Source: Chara braunii
Lineage: Eukaryota; Streptophyta; Charophyceae; Charales; Characeae
Assembly (NCBI GenBank): GCA_003427395.1
Contig: BFEA01000094.1
Span: 2,299,453 to 2,336,670, forward strand
DNA: 37,218 bases
Direction: 5' to 3'
Part shown: positions 16,850-26,288 of the stretch, piece by piece
How positions within the stretch are numbered: position 1 is the stretch's first letter
How the letters are laid out: each line of letters opens with the position of its first letter
Notes under the pieces: model-generated
Databases searched by the model: none
What the model saw: only the letters and a program-made list of their open reading frames with translations
What the model was told of the DNA's origin: nothing
Made by a program: the position numbers and the translations under genes

Positions 16850-18167
16850 TTATAAACCTGCAAAACAGCACATCCATTTCACAATCCAACACAGACAGCC
16901 ATATCCCTTTCCACACACACACACAGAGGAGATTGAGGACCATGTACCGCTTCTTCCGCCGCGATATCCTCCTCAGGTTCCGCCGTGATTGGTAGGTCCT
17001 CCTCCGCTCCAGTTGTGAACTCCCAGTCTGCCATAGCCGAAGCCTCCGCCCGCTTCCAAGGTCCTGATCCACCGTAGTTGCACTAGGATAGATTCCGTAT
17101 GATGCACCTAACCTATTCAGTTCTCGCACTTCAGGGATCNGCCCATCAAGCGCTTGCTACTCACCAGGGATAATGATCGCTATATATACTCAAGGGAAGA
17201 CCTAACAGGGTACAGTCTGCCAGGGGAGGGAGATCAGTCCCATATCCGTGGTCATAAGCATACCCCCAGCATCAATAGTACCCGTGNGGCGGGTTTGTNT
17301 CGTCGAGCTCCCCTGCCGAGGTATGATGGAATCAAAACCTATCCTAGTCCATCTCTTCNTNGGGATCGCTAATTAGTCGCCGGAGATACGGGAGATATCT
17401 CCGCGCCCCGGGTGACACCTAGTGGAGGGTTCCGTCAGTGCTCAAAGNTGAAAAACAACAAAGGAGGAAAAGACAAAGGAGAAAAAGGCAAAGGGGAGGA
17501 ACNAGAAAAAANGAAAAAAACGAAATGGGTTATCACTCAGTCCCTCGGGAAGTATCGAAGGTGGCTTGGGGTGATTGCCAGTCCGATCGATACATCCCGG
17601 GCTCAAGGCCCATTTCTCCGGTGAAAAGCAGGTCTCAATTTATATTCCACCCGTGGTTCCCGTGCTTGTGACTCCTTGTTTAAGTGGGAGGCGGGTATTT
17701 CCGTTCATTCGTTTTACCTGTGACTGTACCTTGATTGAGTTCTCCTGATTTTAAAAGGGATCCGCCCCGATATCCCATGATTGGGAGATATCGAAGGGTG
17801 ATGAGGTACCCTCCTGCTTGGTCCGTAGGTCCAAGGCTCAGGGCTCGATGTTTTTCTCAGTGAGGGGTGGGTTCATGGGAATTTGGTCGGTTGCTTTCCA
17901 CTCCCGTTCACTGGGGAGTTATAGACGGGTGGGTCTGTGGGCCCGTGTCTACTTGTTTTGCCGGTTCCTGGTTCGAGTTTGGTCAAAGAGTGGGGTTCCC
18001 CATTTCCGGGTATTAGTCTGCTCGAGGTAGGTTTATAATCTTACTCGGGTCTGCATGTTTTCGGGGCTTCCTTCTGAGCCTCCTCCTGCCGCTTTGTCGT
18101 TCGAGGGGTGGTCCCCTAAATTCCTGTGTATATGTGTGTGTGTGTGTGTGTCCCTCCCACTAACCCC

Positions 18168-18231
18168 TGCAAGGGGGTCCTGGTTGGGACAGGTACCTGC
18201 AAGGGTACCTGTCCCAGACAGGCCCCTTGCA
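18168..18231. repeat. long hairpin in right pseudo-LTR
   Basis: Counterpart of 8808-8871. It differs in the loop and at one stem-side base (GATAGG to GACAGG), a change that adds a G-C option in the lower stem. The 12-bp core stem is unchanged. Confidence 0.8.
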
Positions 18232-18469
18232 AATACCACCCTGGTCCGCCTTTCAGAGGATCCAGGGCCACATCACACACAGACAGACACACTGCAATCA
18301 CATAACACAACGACAATTAGTAATTCATTCCGAACGAGGATCGAAGAGTGTGGTAGACTTCCTCCGCCGCGCATCTGAACGGCTGGTATCATTCAGGGTT
18401 CCTTAGTACCCTCCTCACCATCCCCCAACATCTTTTCTCATTGAACCCATTCCGGCTCATTCTGTGGTG

Positions 18470-18613
18470 GGATTCGATGAGACAATGAGCACAGCTGCTA
18501 CCTGTCCAAGGATGATTGATAGCGACTGCTTGATTGGTCTGTTAGACTCAAACCTGATGTACCTGCTCACTTCCAATCCCATTTCTTCCACCTTATCAAA
18601 CTTCTCCGTGTTG
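18470..18613 (-). pseudogene. truncated RT thumb fragment
   Basis: Minus-strand frame with SRYIRFESNRPIKQSLSIIL, nearly identical to the thumb of the RT at 8957-9284. A deletion of about 30 bp just after VSSNPT removes the conserved IRKIVDKM block. The fragment starts abruptly at 18613. It is what remains of the RT of the upstream tandem copy. Confidence 0.85.
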
Positions 18614-18641
18614 GATGCCAGTCCCCCGTAGGAGGAGGCAG

Positions 18642-18643
<2 letters not shown>

Positions 18644-18708
<65 letters not shown>

Positions 18709-18870
18709 AGAACCCAACGAAGAAGAAGAAGAAGAAGAAGATGAACAATGAAGAAGAAGAAGAAGAAGAAGAAGAAGAAGAAGAAGAAAAAGAAGAATAA
18801 GAAGAATAAGAAACAAGACAAATAAGAAGAAGAAAGAAGAAGAAGAAGAAGAAGAAGAAGAAGAAGCAGG
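18644..18870. repeat. (CT)n and (GAA)n microsatellites
   Basis: CT run at about 18644-18706, then GAA/GAAGAA repeats from about 18717 to 18870 with small interruptions. The minus-strand Ser/Phe/Arg-Glu-rich frames here are low-complexity translation. They directly follow the broken end of the retroelement. Confidence 0.97.
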
Positions 18871-19690
18871 AGGAGGAGAAAAAGAACGGAAAAACAAGGT
18901 GTAGCCTTACTTGCTTCGCGGCAATGGCAGGCACAGGATCGTGATGGCCGGCCGGCGTGGTTGGCGGGCTGCCCCCGTGTTGAGGCGAGCGGGGGCCAAG
19001 TCCCACTAGCATCTTGTAGTTGTAGGTAGGAACGCGGTGCCGCACGTAAGTTCAGCAGGAAAAGTGTGTATGATGCATAGAAGCCGTAGACCGCTGCCGG
19101 AATCTGAAGGATTATGTGAGCCCATGCTAGAAAGAAAATAGACGCGCCAAAACTAAACAGATGATGCCGCCAACACGAAAACAAGCTGCTCCTTAACACT
19201 GATAATGGGGACGCAATTTCCTTCCCGTCGTTCTTGGAGCGTGTAGTTCCCTACCCTGATATTGAACGTGTTCGTAGCTACACGATAGACTTTCCCTTTT
19301 CTCTTCTCTACTTGTCCTTCCTTTGTCAGAGCCTGTTTTCTATTGGAGAGTCAAAGGTCAGAGCCCCTCTATCCTCATCATGAGATCCACAGATCGGCAG
19401 CAAATCTGTGTCAACAGAGTTCGAGTCCTACTCGATAACGCCAATACAATGATGGCATTCATTGCTTCTCCCTTCACAATTTTAAAAGGGAAGAGTAGGA
19501 ACTACGGCCTCCATTCTCTGGGCGAAAGGTGAGAGCCAAAGTAACAGAGCACGTTGGATCTGTCAAAATCTAATGGACGCAGTAAAAGAGAGAGAGAACG
19601 CACTGTTGGTGGAGCAGACCATTCTTAGAATGACACGAGAGGTCAGTCAGTATTCAGGCTGCAGGGGATTTTCTGTTAAGGAGTACCCAT
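18871..19690. other. no gene recognised
   Basis: Moderate-GC sequence with short frames only. CCAAGTCCCACTAGCA at about 19003-19018 matches the terminal repeat of the foldback element at 23368, so a fragment of that family may lie here. Confidence 0.45.
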
Positions 19691-19699
19691 GGGCGATGG

Positions 19700-20750
19700 T
19701 AAGGGGCCCACCCCTACAGACCGGACAGCACCAGTTCGGCTGTGGACTGTGGAATCATCGCATCCAAGTCTTGCAGTCACAGTTGCTGCAGTGAATGGCA
19801 CCGCGTAGGCAGATGTCACAGGCCACGTGGCTCCCACATGCAAGGAACACGGAGGCGCGCCGACCGCAATTGTCGAGACATTGCCGTTCGAGCCCATCTA
19901 CAAATTGGACAGGACATGTCAGGGTGCCGTACCTGAGTACAACATCGATTCTCATCATACGTACGAGAACAAAAACCCGCACGAGCTGTGCCTTCATAAT
20001 CCTCACGACACTATGCACACAACCCACATGCTAACAGGATCGCAGGTGGATCATCACAAAGCGGCATTGAGCAGGCGTCTTGGGTTCCCTCATTATTGAA
20101 TCCTTCTCTGTGGGCAGAGGATGACGGCAGCAGTGGTGGGAGGGGGTCAGCCAAAGTGAGAGCATCGAGCTGCTGCAGGATTTGGTCCGCAACAGTTCGC
20201 CCCGGTGGTGTGAGCCCTCCCGTGCTGCGCCCTGTATACAATTGAGTCGGGACTCTATTTTCCTCCTCAGGCTGCTGAGTTTACCATTCGCCGGGCAAGG
20301 AACAGGGAAGTACGACTGGAGCTGCAGTAGGTGTGTGCCCAAATCGGCATGCGGGACATGACAAAACAGGATGTGGCGGATGATGGCAGCGGGGATAGTC
20401 CACACAGTAGAGACACACACAAACTTTTGATGACAGCTTCCTGGAAACACTGACGACACATGGCATACTGCTGACATGGCAGTAGAAACGCAGGCTGATG
20501 TGCGCAGCTATTTGAACATGGCAAGTCAAGGCCACGGCGGTATATTGGGCAAGCAATTCGCGGGGTGGGGGAAGGGGGGGGGGTGAATAGAAGACAAAGA
20601 GTCGCAGTTTTCACAGCAGCAGCTAGCAGTGACCATCCCTTCATAGTGTTTGGAGCAGAGACAGTGCAGTGTGCATGCTAACAGAACTGTAGCTGTGTGA
20701 CGACACAATGGGAGGGTACACAGGCACCATCCTCAAGAGAAGCCCGTTCA
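19700..20750 (-). pseudogene. gene with at least three RING-like Cys/His units
   Basis: Minus-strand frames show three related zinc-finger-like units. Unit 1 (about 20720-20560): LCRHTATVLLACTLHCLC, then CCCENC. Unit 2 (about 20555-20300): CSNSCAHQPAFLLPC, then MCRQC and, after a frame change, SCPACRFG. Unit 3 (about 19935-19706): CLDNCGRRASVFLAC, HVACDIC, CSNC, then across an in-frame TGA CCPVCRGG. The order C-x3-C, LL-C, C-x2-C, CP-CR suits C3HC4 RING domains, which typically serve as E3 ubiquitin ligase modules. Frame changes and one in-frame stop mean either a multi-exon gene or a decayed one. No full model could be drawn. Confidence 0.55.
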
Positions 20751-20902
20751 TTGCCCGGAGGAGACTCTGTTCGGTCTACACAGGGAGGGGACACTGCTTG
20801 GCCAAGTGCAGTAGAAGGGGATGGGTGTTCAGCCAGGTCGCTCTCCGGAGGCTGTTGCGCTTGCGAGTGCAACACGGGCAATCCAGAAGGAGTGAGAATC
20901 TG

Positions 20903-21083
20903 CTACTTGATTGTACAAATAGAGTTCATACTTCCCACCAAGTGCACCCTACTGCCATTGTCCCATAGTGCCCATGAATTATCCGCAAAGGCGACGGCAC
21001 TGTAACGACCTGGACGATGCAGGATGTATGCGCGAATATGTGGGTCCAGCAGGCCAGGCAAGTGGTTCTGGGGAGCAGGCTGC
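20903..21083 (-). CDS. possible upstream exon of the RING-like gene
   Basis: The minus-strand frame after a TTGCAG 3' splice-like site (near 21083) encodes HLPGLLDPHIRAYIL, then GRYSAVAFADNSWALWDNG and VHLVGSM, ending in TAG that overlaps a GTAG donor-like site. The second part has the alternating look of beta strands and loosely recalls a polo-box or WD-type strand, which is not enough to name it. It lies on the same strand directly upstream of the RING-like units. Confidence 0.35.
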
Positions 21084-21093
21084 AATTGTAGTC

Positions 21094-21644
21094 TTCTTCC
21101 CATGAATGCCATATAGACAGGACTTCCATGTTCATGCCGGGTGCAGTACTGTCATCCTCCGGGCAGAGAGCATGGTGCTCTTCATCTATCCAGTAGACTA
21201 TATCGGCAAAACCAGAGATGCGTGTCCGTATGTGTATATGGCACTATGTGCACATACACACGCACACATACATACATACATACATACATACATACATACA
21301 CACACACACGCACACATACATACATACATACATTACATTACATTACATTACATACATTCTTCCCATGAATGCCATATAGACAGGACTTCCATGTTCACGC
21401 CGGGTGCAGTACTGTCATCCTCCGGGCAGAGAGCATGGTGCTCTTCTTCTATCCAGTAGACTATATCGGCAAAACCAGAGATGCGTGTCCGTATGTGTAT
21501 ATGGCACTATGTGCACCTACACACGCACACATACATACATACATACATACATACATACACACATACATACACACATACATACACACACACACACACACAC
21601 ATACATACATACATACATACATACATACATTACATTACATTACA

Positions 21645-21675
<31 letters not shown>

Positions 21676-21720
21676 CATGTGTATGTATCGATCAACAGAG
21701 AAGGAACCTGCTAAACCTAA
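21094..21720. repeat. 263-bp tandem duplication with (CATA)n microsatellites
   Basis: 21094-21250 (starting TTCTTCCCATGAATGCC) is repeated from 21357 with very few changes. Each copy runs into CATA/CACA microsatellites, the second much longer (to about 21678). The unique part is adjacent to, and perhaps part of, the RING-like gene, so the duplication may have copied an exon. Confidence 0.9.
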
Positions 21721-22119
21721 TAAGGAAAGATGCAGACAGCAAAAACAAGCCAGGACAGGAGTGCATGCAGTTAAGTGCACACACACTGAGGCCCCCCCCT
21801 TTTTTTTTGTGCGTCTCTTAGTGCTCTCTTTTCTTTCTTTCTATCTATCCTCTTTTTGGCATTCTTTTCTGGAGCTTATATTTCCCTCCTTCCCGGTTTT
21901 CTCTTTTCAGCATCTGCTCAACTTCCGTTTTTTTTTTGTTTTTTTTTTTGTTTTTGGGTTCAACTTCCGTTTTGATTGTGCCTTTGAAGTGAAACGTCGT
22001 TTTCCGCACACAAATCCGTCTGCCATCATAACAGCACACTTGTGTGCTGTAAATAAATAAAAGCACTTCTTTTTTTATGTGCGTTTGAGTGACAAGTGCC
22101 AAACAAATGCAACGCATAC
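21721..22119. other. no gene recognised; T-rich
   Basis: T-rich tracts at 21798-21810 and 21930-21958. GTTCAACTTCCGTTTTGATT (about 21958) echoes GCTCAACTTCCGTTTTTTTT (about 21916), a small duplication. No gene signal. Confidence 0.5.
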
Positions 22120-22274
22120 GCTGCTTTCTATTCGAATACAACACGTATAGGCTGCTTTCTATTCGAATACAACACGTATAGGCTGCTTTCTATTCGAATA
22201 CAACACGTATAGGCTGCTTCCTATTCGAATGCAACACGTATACGCTGCTTCCTATTCGAATACGACACGCGCGT
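22120..22274. repeat. 31-bp minisatellite, five units
   Basis: Five units starting GCTGCTTYCTATTCGAATAC at 22120, 22151, 22182, 22213 and 22244. The last two are the more diverged. Confidence 0.95.
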
Positions 22275-23367
22275 TCTATTCAAACAACCCTTAAAAACCA
22301 CCGGTACACCCGGGCCTGCACGCCCCTTGCTGCGCGCGCCAAGGTCTTCCGAACCGCCAGCGGTGCACTTTTTTCTTTTGTGCCTGGCGCCGCCAGCCAT
22401 CGTGGTTCGGCAGGCCGAGCCTCCAAATTTTTTTCGTAGGCCACAAGTTTGTTTTTCAGCAAGGCTGGGGTCATATACTGGCGGTTTAAATCCGGACACA
22501 GCCATCATGGTCCAGCAGGCCGAGCCTCCGAAATTTTTGCAGGCGCAATTCAATTTTTTGAATGTTTCCGAAACTCAAATACAACGCATATGTCCGTTAT
22601 GTTCGGGGGACGACGGTAGCCGATCCAGAGTCCCCTCGCCAAAAAAAAAAAAAAAAAAGAAAAGTCCCTTCGCCGTCCAGAACCGGGACCTAGAGGTTGT
22701 AGTTCTCAATTCTTTCGCAATGCGAAAAAAAAAGAAAGGGTGCTGAGTCTCAGGGCAAAATCAATTTTCCCAATGCCAACAGCGGTTCAAAAATAATCGT
22801 TTTGGAGTTTCACCCTGCAGAGCGGGCCTGGCTTCCAGAAGACAGAGAACAGGACCACCACCAAAACCCGGGTCCATGATACGAGATTACACAGTCAAAA
22901 TGGGGTATAGATTCTATAGAATAGAATGCTGTTAAAGACAAAAAAAAGGATGCTGACTCCTGAGCCTACAATCCACCACAGACGGAGCAGACTCGATGGG
23001 CCAGAAGCCAAGCAGATCGCTAAAATCCCCTGGAGGCAGTTAAACATAGGTAGGAAAAAATAAAAAATAAAAAAAATTGGGACCCCACGGTCCCGCAGTG
23101 AGGGGAAAAAAAAAAAGAAAAAAAAGAACATTAAGAACTTTGAAACCAGCGACTTCGGGGAAGGCCCTCATCACGAGGTGGAAGTCACACCAGTGCTCTG
23201 AGGAATGTATCTGGCCAGCATGTGGGGAACGTGATTGCTGATGTTTTCGTTTTCGTTTTTTCATAGTTTTCGTTTCTCATTGGTGCCCTGCCCGCGAGGC
23301 AGAGCGGATTCCACTGGGGGCAGCCAAGCTGAGCCAACTGACTCAGTCACGTCATACTCACACCTGT
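22275..23367. other. no gene recognised; small direct repeats
   Basis: CAGGCCGAGCCTCC occurs at about 22411 and 22516 within longer related blocks about 105 bp apart. Other content: an A-run at 22640-22658 and poly-A/T patches at 23055-23130. The block ending AATGTATCTGGCCAGCATG (about 23205) has a diverged relative at about 23667. No gene was found. Confidence 0.5.
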
Positions 23368-23533
23368 GGCCAAGTCCCACTAGCAGAGAGGATCGGATTA
23401 AGCTCCTGCATCTGGACTTGTTTTGAGAAGAGATGCAGAAAAGCAGTTGAATCTCAATTTTCTGCATCTTTCCACGTACTAGTCTAGATTCGCGCGTTCA
23501 ATCCAATTCTCTTTGCTAGTGGGACCTAGCCCC
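23368..23533. repeat. foldback MITE-like element
   Basis: GGCCAAGTCCCACTAGCAGA at 23368 matches the reverse complement of the right end (GGGCTAGGTCCCACTAGCAA). An inner perfect 12-bp inverted repeat, AGATGCAGAAAA / TTTTCTGCATCT (23431-23442 and 23458-23469), sits inside. A related end sequence occurs near 19003. Confidence 0.7.
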
Positions 23534-24082
23534 TTGCACTGTAGCATCCTGTATTGATTGGACCGCAATAGCAGCATAAGGGAAGTTTTTTTTGTGTTTT
23601 GTCCTTCATTCATTTTTCATAGGGACAGATGCCCTCACTGAGGGCACAGTCTCACCAGCACCTCATAGAATGTATCTGATGGCTATCACAGCATGCGGGG
23701 AAGTTCTTTTTTTTTTTTTTTTTTTTTTTTTCTATTTGGGATGTATCGGCAGTGAGTACTAGTCGAGAAATAAGAATGGAACCCAGGCTCGGCAAAACTT
23801 GGTGTGCAATGAAAGTCAGGTTCGGCAAAAACAGGATCGGAGGTAGTGGTGGTTTAAAGAACGGTTTCCTTTTCTACTCCGTGCTTTTTTTCTTTTCTTT
23901 TCTTTTCTTTTTGCCTTTACTGTTCTGTTTTCCATTTTCTTGTCCGCTTCTTTTTTTTTTTCTTTTTAACTAAGCTATATTCTTCTCTCAATTTCACCTT
24001 TCACTATCTACCTACCACTACTCCTAAGCCTATACAGGGAACCCCTGCAAGCATAGGTATTTCGCAGTTTCTCTTTTTCCTT
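23534..24082. other. no gene recognised; T-rich flank of the LTR element
   Basis: Poly-T at about 23706-23730 and pyrimidine-rich DNA at 23880-24000. The sequence just before 24083 ends in CCTT, matching the four bases after the right LTR. Confidence 0.5.
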
Positions 24083-25024
24083 TGCGAGGCTCAAGGCCTC
24101 GATCTGCCCTACTGGGCCCTATTTTCTGTACAGTCAGCCGCCCTAAGTGAAGGCAGGCTCAACCCAGGGCCTACAGGCCTGTTTTTTGGGGTCACCACGC
24201 AACTGGGTAGATTCAGGCAGTTGCGCAGCGCCAGTTGGTTGGAAGCGTCCAGGCCCAGGGTGCCTTTTTCACATGTAACTGAGGCATGCCCTGGGCCGGA
24301 TACACAACATGGACCAAACACAGACTGAGGGCAGTTGGGCGCTGGTAACCACCTCAGGCCGTGGGCCTGATCTGTCTGGACTAAGGCTCAGCCTCTCGGG
24401 GCCTACCGGAAGCTTTCGGGCCGGGGCCCAGTACCACCTACCGCACGCAGCAGCAGGCCACTTCGATATAGGAAAGGGCCTGCCTCGACATTCGGCATTC
24501 AGGCACTGGCTGCATGCTGCGCAAGCGCTGCTGCGCTAACGCTGGCCAGCGCTCATGCACTCACAGGCGAGCTGGAAGGAGCAGGCAGCCATAGCCGAGC
24601 TGCGCTGCTGTATGCTAGATGAGGCGCATGGTGGTTCTTGGGTGCATCTGGCATCTGTGAGACTGTTGGGGATCGAGGTTGTGAGTGATACAAGAGACAT
24701 ACCTGGTGCTTGAGGCGAACGGCATTGTCCGAAATCTGCTCGTACTTCGGGGAGCTGTTGACATCATCAGCGGCATCGTAGATAGGCTAGATAGGATCTG
24801 CCATCTGTAGTCTGGGCGCCGAGCGCCAGATAGGATATTGACATTGGTTCTTCGTTGATGATGACGAGACTATTCTAGCATTGTCAATTATGAGCTTTTG
24901 CTGTGCTCGTATTTGGTGGAACTCGTGATGCAATTCTGCTATTGGTTCGAGGTCACGACTATCTGGTCTCATGTGTATGATGCTGTTTGATTTCTGAAGT
25001 TTGCTATCGCTCATTTTCCTTGCA
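24083..25024 (+). repeat. 5' LTR
   Basis: Begins TGCGAGGCTCAAGG and ends TTTTCCTTGCA, 942 bp. It differs from the right LTR by scattered substitutions and a few short indels, mostly in homopolymer or short-repeat contexts. The primer-binding site follows after three bases. Confidence 0.9.
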
Positions 25025-25027
25025 ATT

Positions 25028-25039
25028 TGGTATCAGAGC
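25028..25039 (+). promoter_or_regulatory. primer-binding site for initiator tRNA-Met
   Basis: TGGTATCAGAGC is the standard 12-base complement of the 3' end of plant initiator tRNA-Met. It lies three bases after the 5' LTR and marks the start of minus-strand DNA synthesis. Confidence 0.95.
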
Positions 25040-26288
25040 TGTGGTACGGTGCGCTCATCTGGCGCTTGTCTTCTGCCTATGTGGTACACGCATGCGGTAT
25101 GCTGGGCGAGCTATCGTAGGGAATGTGTAGTGAGGAGGGCGAAGGCAAGTAGGCAACCCAGGTGGAGAGGGGATCGCCAGGAAGGCTACGTGATGTACAT
25201 AGGGTGTTTGCAGTGTGATGAGAACTATCTGGTGTGCGATTGATGCTGAGGTGGAACGGTGGGGTAATGCTGGTTGTGCCGAAGCAGCGATTGGTCATCA
25301 CAATCGGCATCAGGTCATCTGGTGAGAATATCTGTGGTTGGGGGCAGCTATTTTGAAGTATGTTGCACCTAACCTTATCTACCCTCTTCGACACTTCTTA
25401 CCGTGAGGATGTGTGTTCTGTCTTGAGAGTCCTCTCATGTGAGGAGTCGAGTGCGCTCAACCTTGAAAGTCGTCAGTGTTCACGTGGAGCATCTGGAAGG
25501 AGAGGGCGGAGCTATCTGAAGGGCCCTGGACGAAGCACTGGGTCACGGTCACCATGCCAACCCACCGGGAGTAGAGCACGCATGCTTTGCTGCTTTGTCC
25601 TTTTGTCTGCTCGCTGCGCTATAGATGGGTTCTGAGGGGCAGGCCAGCCCTACAGGAAAGATGAGTACCAGACCTCTATAAATAAGTACCGGCGGGGACC
25701 TTCCATTCGCTGTGATCGTCGTCCTGTTTGCGACGTTAAACAATTCCTGAGGACTTTGGGGGCCGTCCATAAACGCCTCCTGATCAGCCAATCGGTTGGT
25801 GTAAGGCTGGCTGCACGAGAGGATAAAAATTGCGCAGGGCTGGCCAGCTCAGCAGGACTCGGGGCATAGGGGTGGGCCGTGTGCACACACGCACGCTGTT
25901 CCGGATTGCTCAAGGACGTTGACAACAAGAGACATTCAGGAAGAACTGAGGGAGAGGTAGATTCCAGGTGATAAGTTTGGGAAAGATTCCACTCTGCAAA
26001 CAGCCAATCAAATGATTCTGATTTTATTTTGATTAGTTAGATGTACAACCATTAACATCTGACAGACAGCATAGTTAGAATTGTTTCCTGTTCATTGTGC
26101 TTTCTGTTTGCGAACTAGTCAAAGTCAAGATGGTTTCGTTTGTCGGAATCTGAACTTACTTACCCAAATGTTTATACTCTGACTTAGCCACCGATTAATT
26201 ATTTTAATTACTTTAAATCAGTCTGTGCATTACGCTGCGGTAGGCATCGAGTGTGACCTAGTGCAGACTGTGTATAGTTTTGTAGCTT
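25040..26288 (+). other. retrotransposon leader, no gene recognised
   Basis: About 1.25 kb between the primer-binding site and the gag start. Short frames on both strands, none resembling a known product. An AT-rich part lies at 26000-26220. A long leader is common in plant Gypsy elements and would hold packaging signals. Confidence 0.6.

Larger units (their letters stand above)
6300..18613 (-). mobile_element. large Penelope-like retroelement with ~3-kb pseudo-LTRs
   Basis: Two direct repeats (6300-9284 and 15462-18613) bracket 6.2 kb carrying an RT and several accessory ORFs, all on the minus strand. The right-hand repeat starts inside the RT thumb, as expected if a 5'-truncated copy sits head-to-tail upstream of a fuller copy. 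That arrangement, called a pseudo-LTR, is typical of Penelope-like elements, as are hammerheads inside it. The RT boxes also suit that family. No GIY-YIG endonuclease was recognised, so it may be an endonuclease-lacking type or one too diverged to see. At 9372 nt per unit it is much longer than ordinary Penelope-like elements and recalls the giant multi-ORF Athena/terminon elements. Frameshifts in the RT show this copy is not autonomous. No target-site duplication was identified. Confidence 0.7.
15462..18613 (-). repeat. right (5') pseudo-LTR of the large retroelement
   Basis: Second copy of 6300-9284. Compared with the left copy it carries an extra tandem block at about 15.9-16.2 kb, a shorter GT run near 18140 and a deletion of about 30 bp in the RT thumb near 18466. 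It stops abruptly within the thumb at 18613 and runs into a CT microsatellite. It reads as the 3' end of a 5'-truncated copy lying upstream of the longer unit. Confidence 0.9.

Noticed and set aside
18457-19199. Long Ser/Phe/Arg-Glu-rich minus-strand frames
   Set aside because: They translate the CT and GAA microsatellites fused to the RT thumb fragment.
24735-24770. CTGATGA on the minus strand within the 5' LTR as a hammerhead core
   Set aside because: The downstream GAAA box is missing (CGAAG occurs instead) and no stem II forms.
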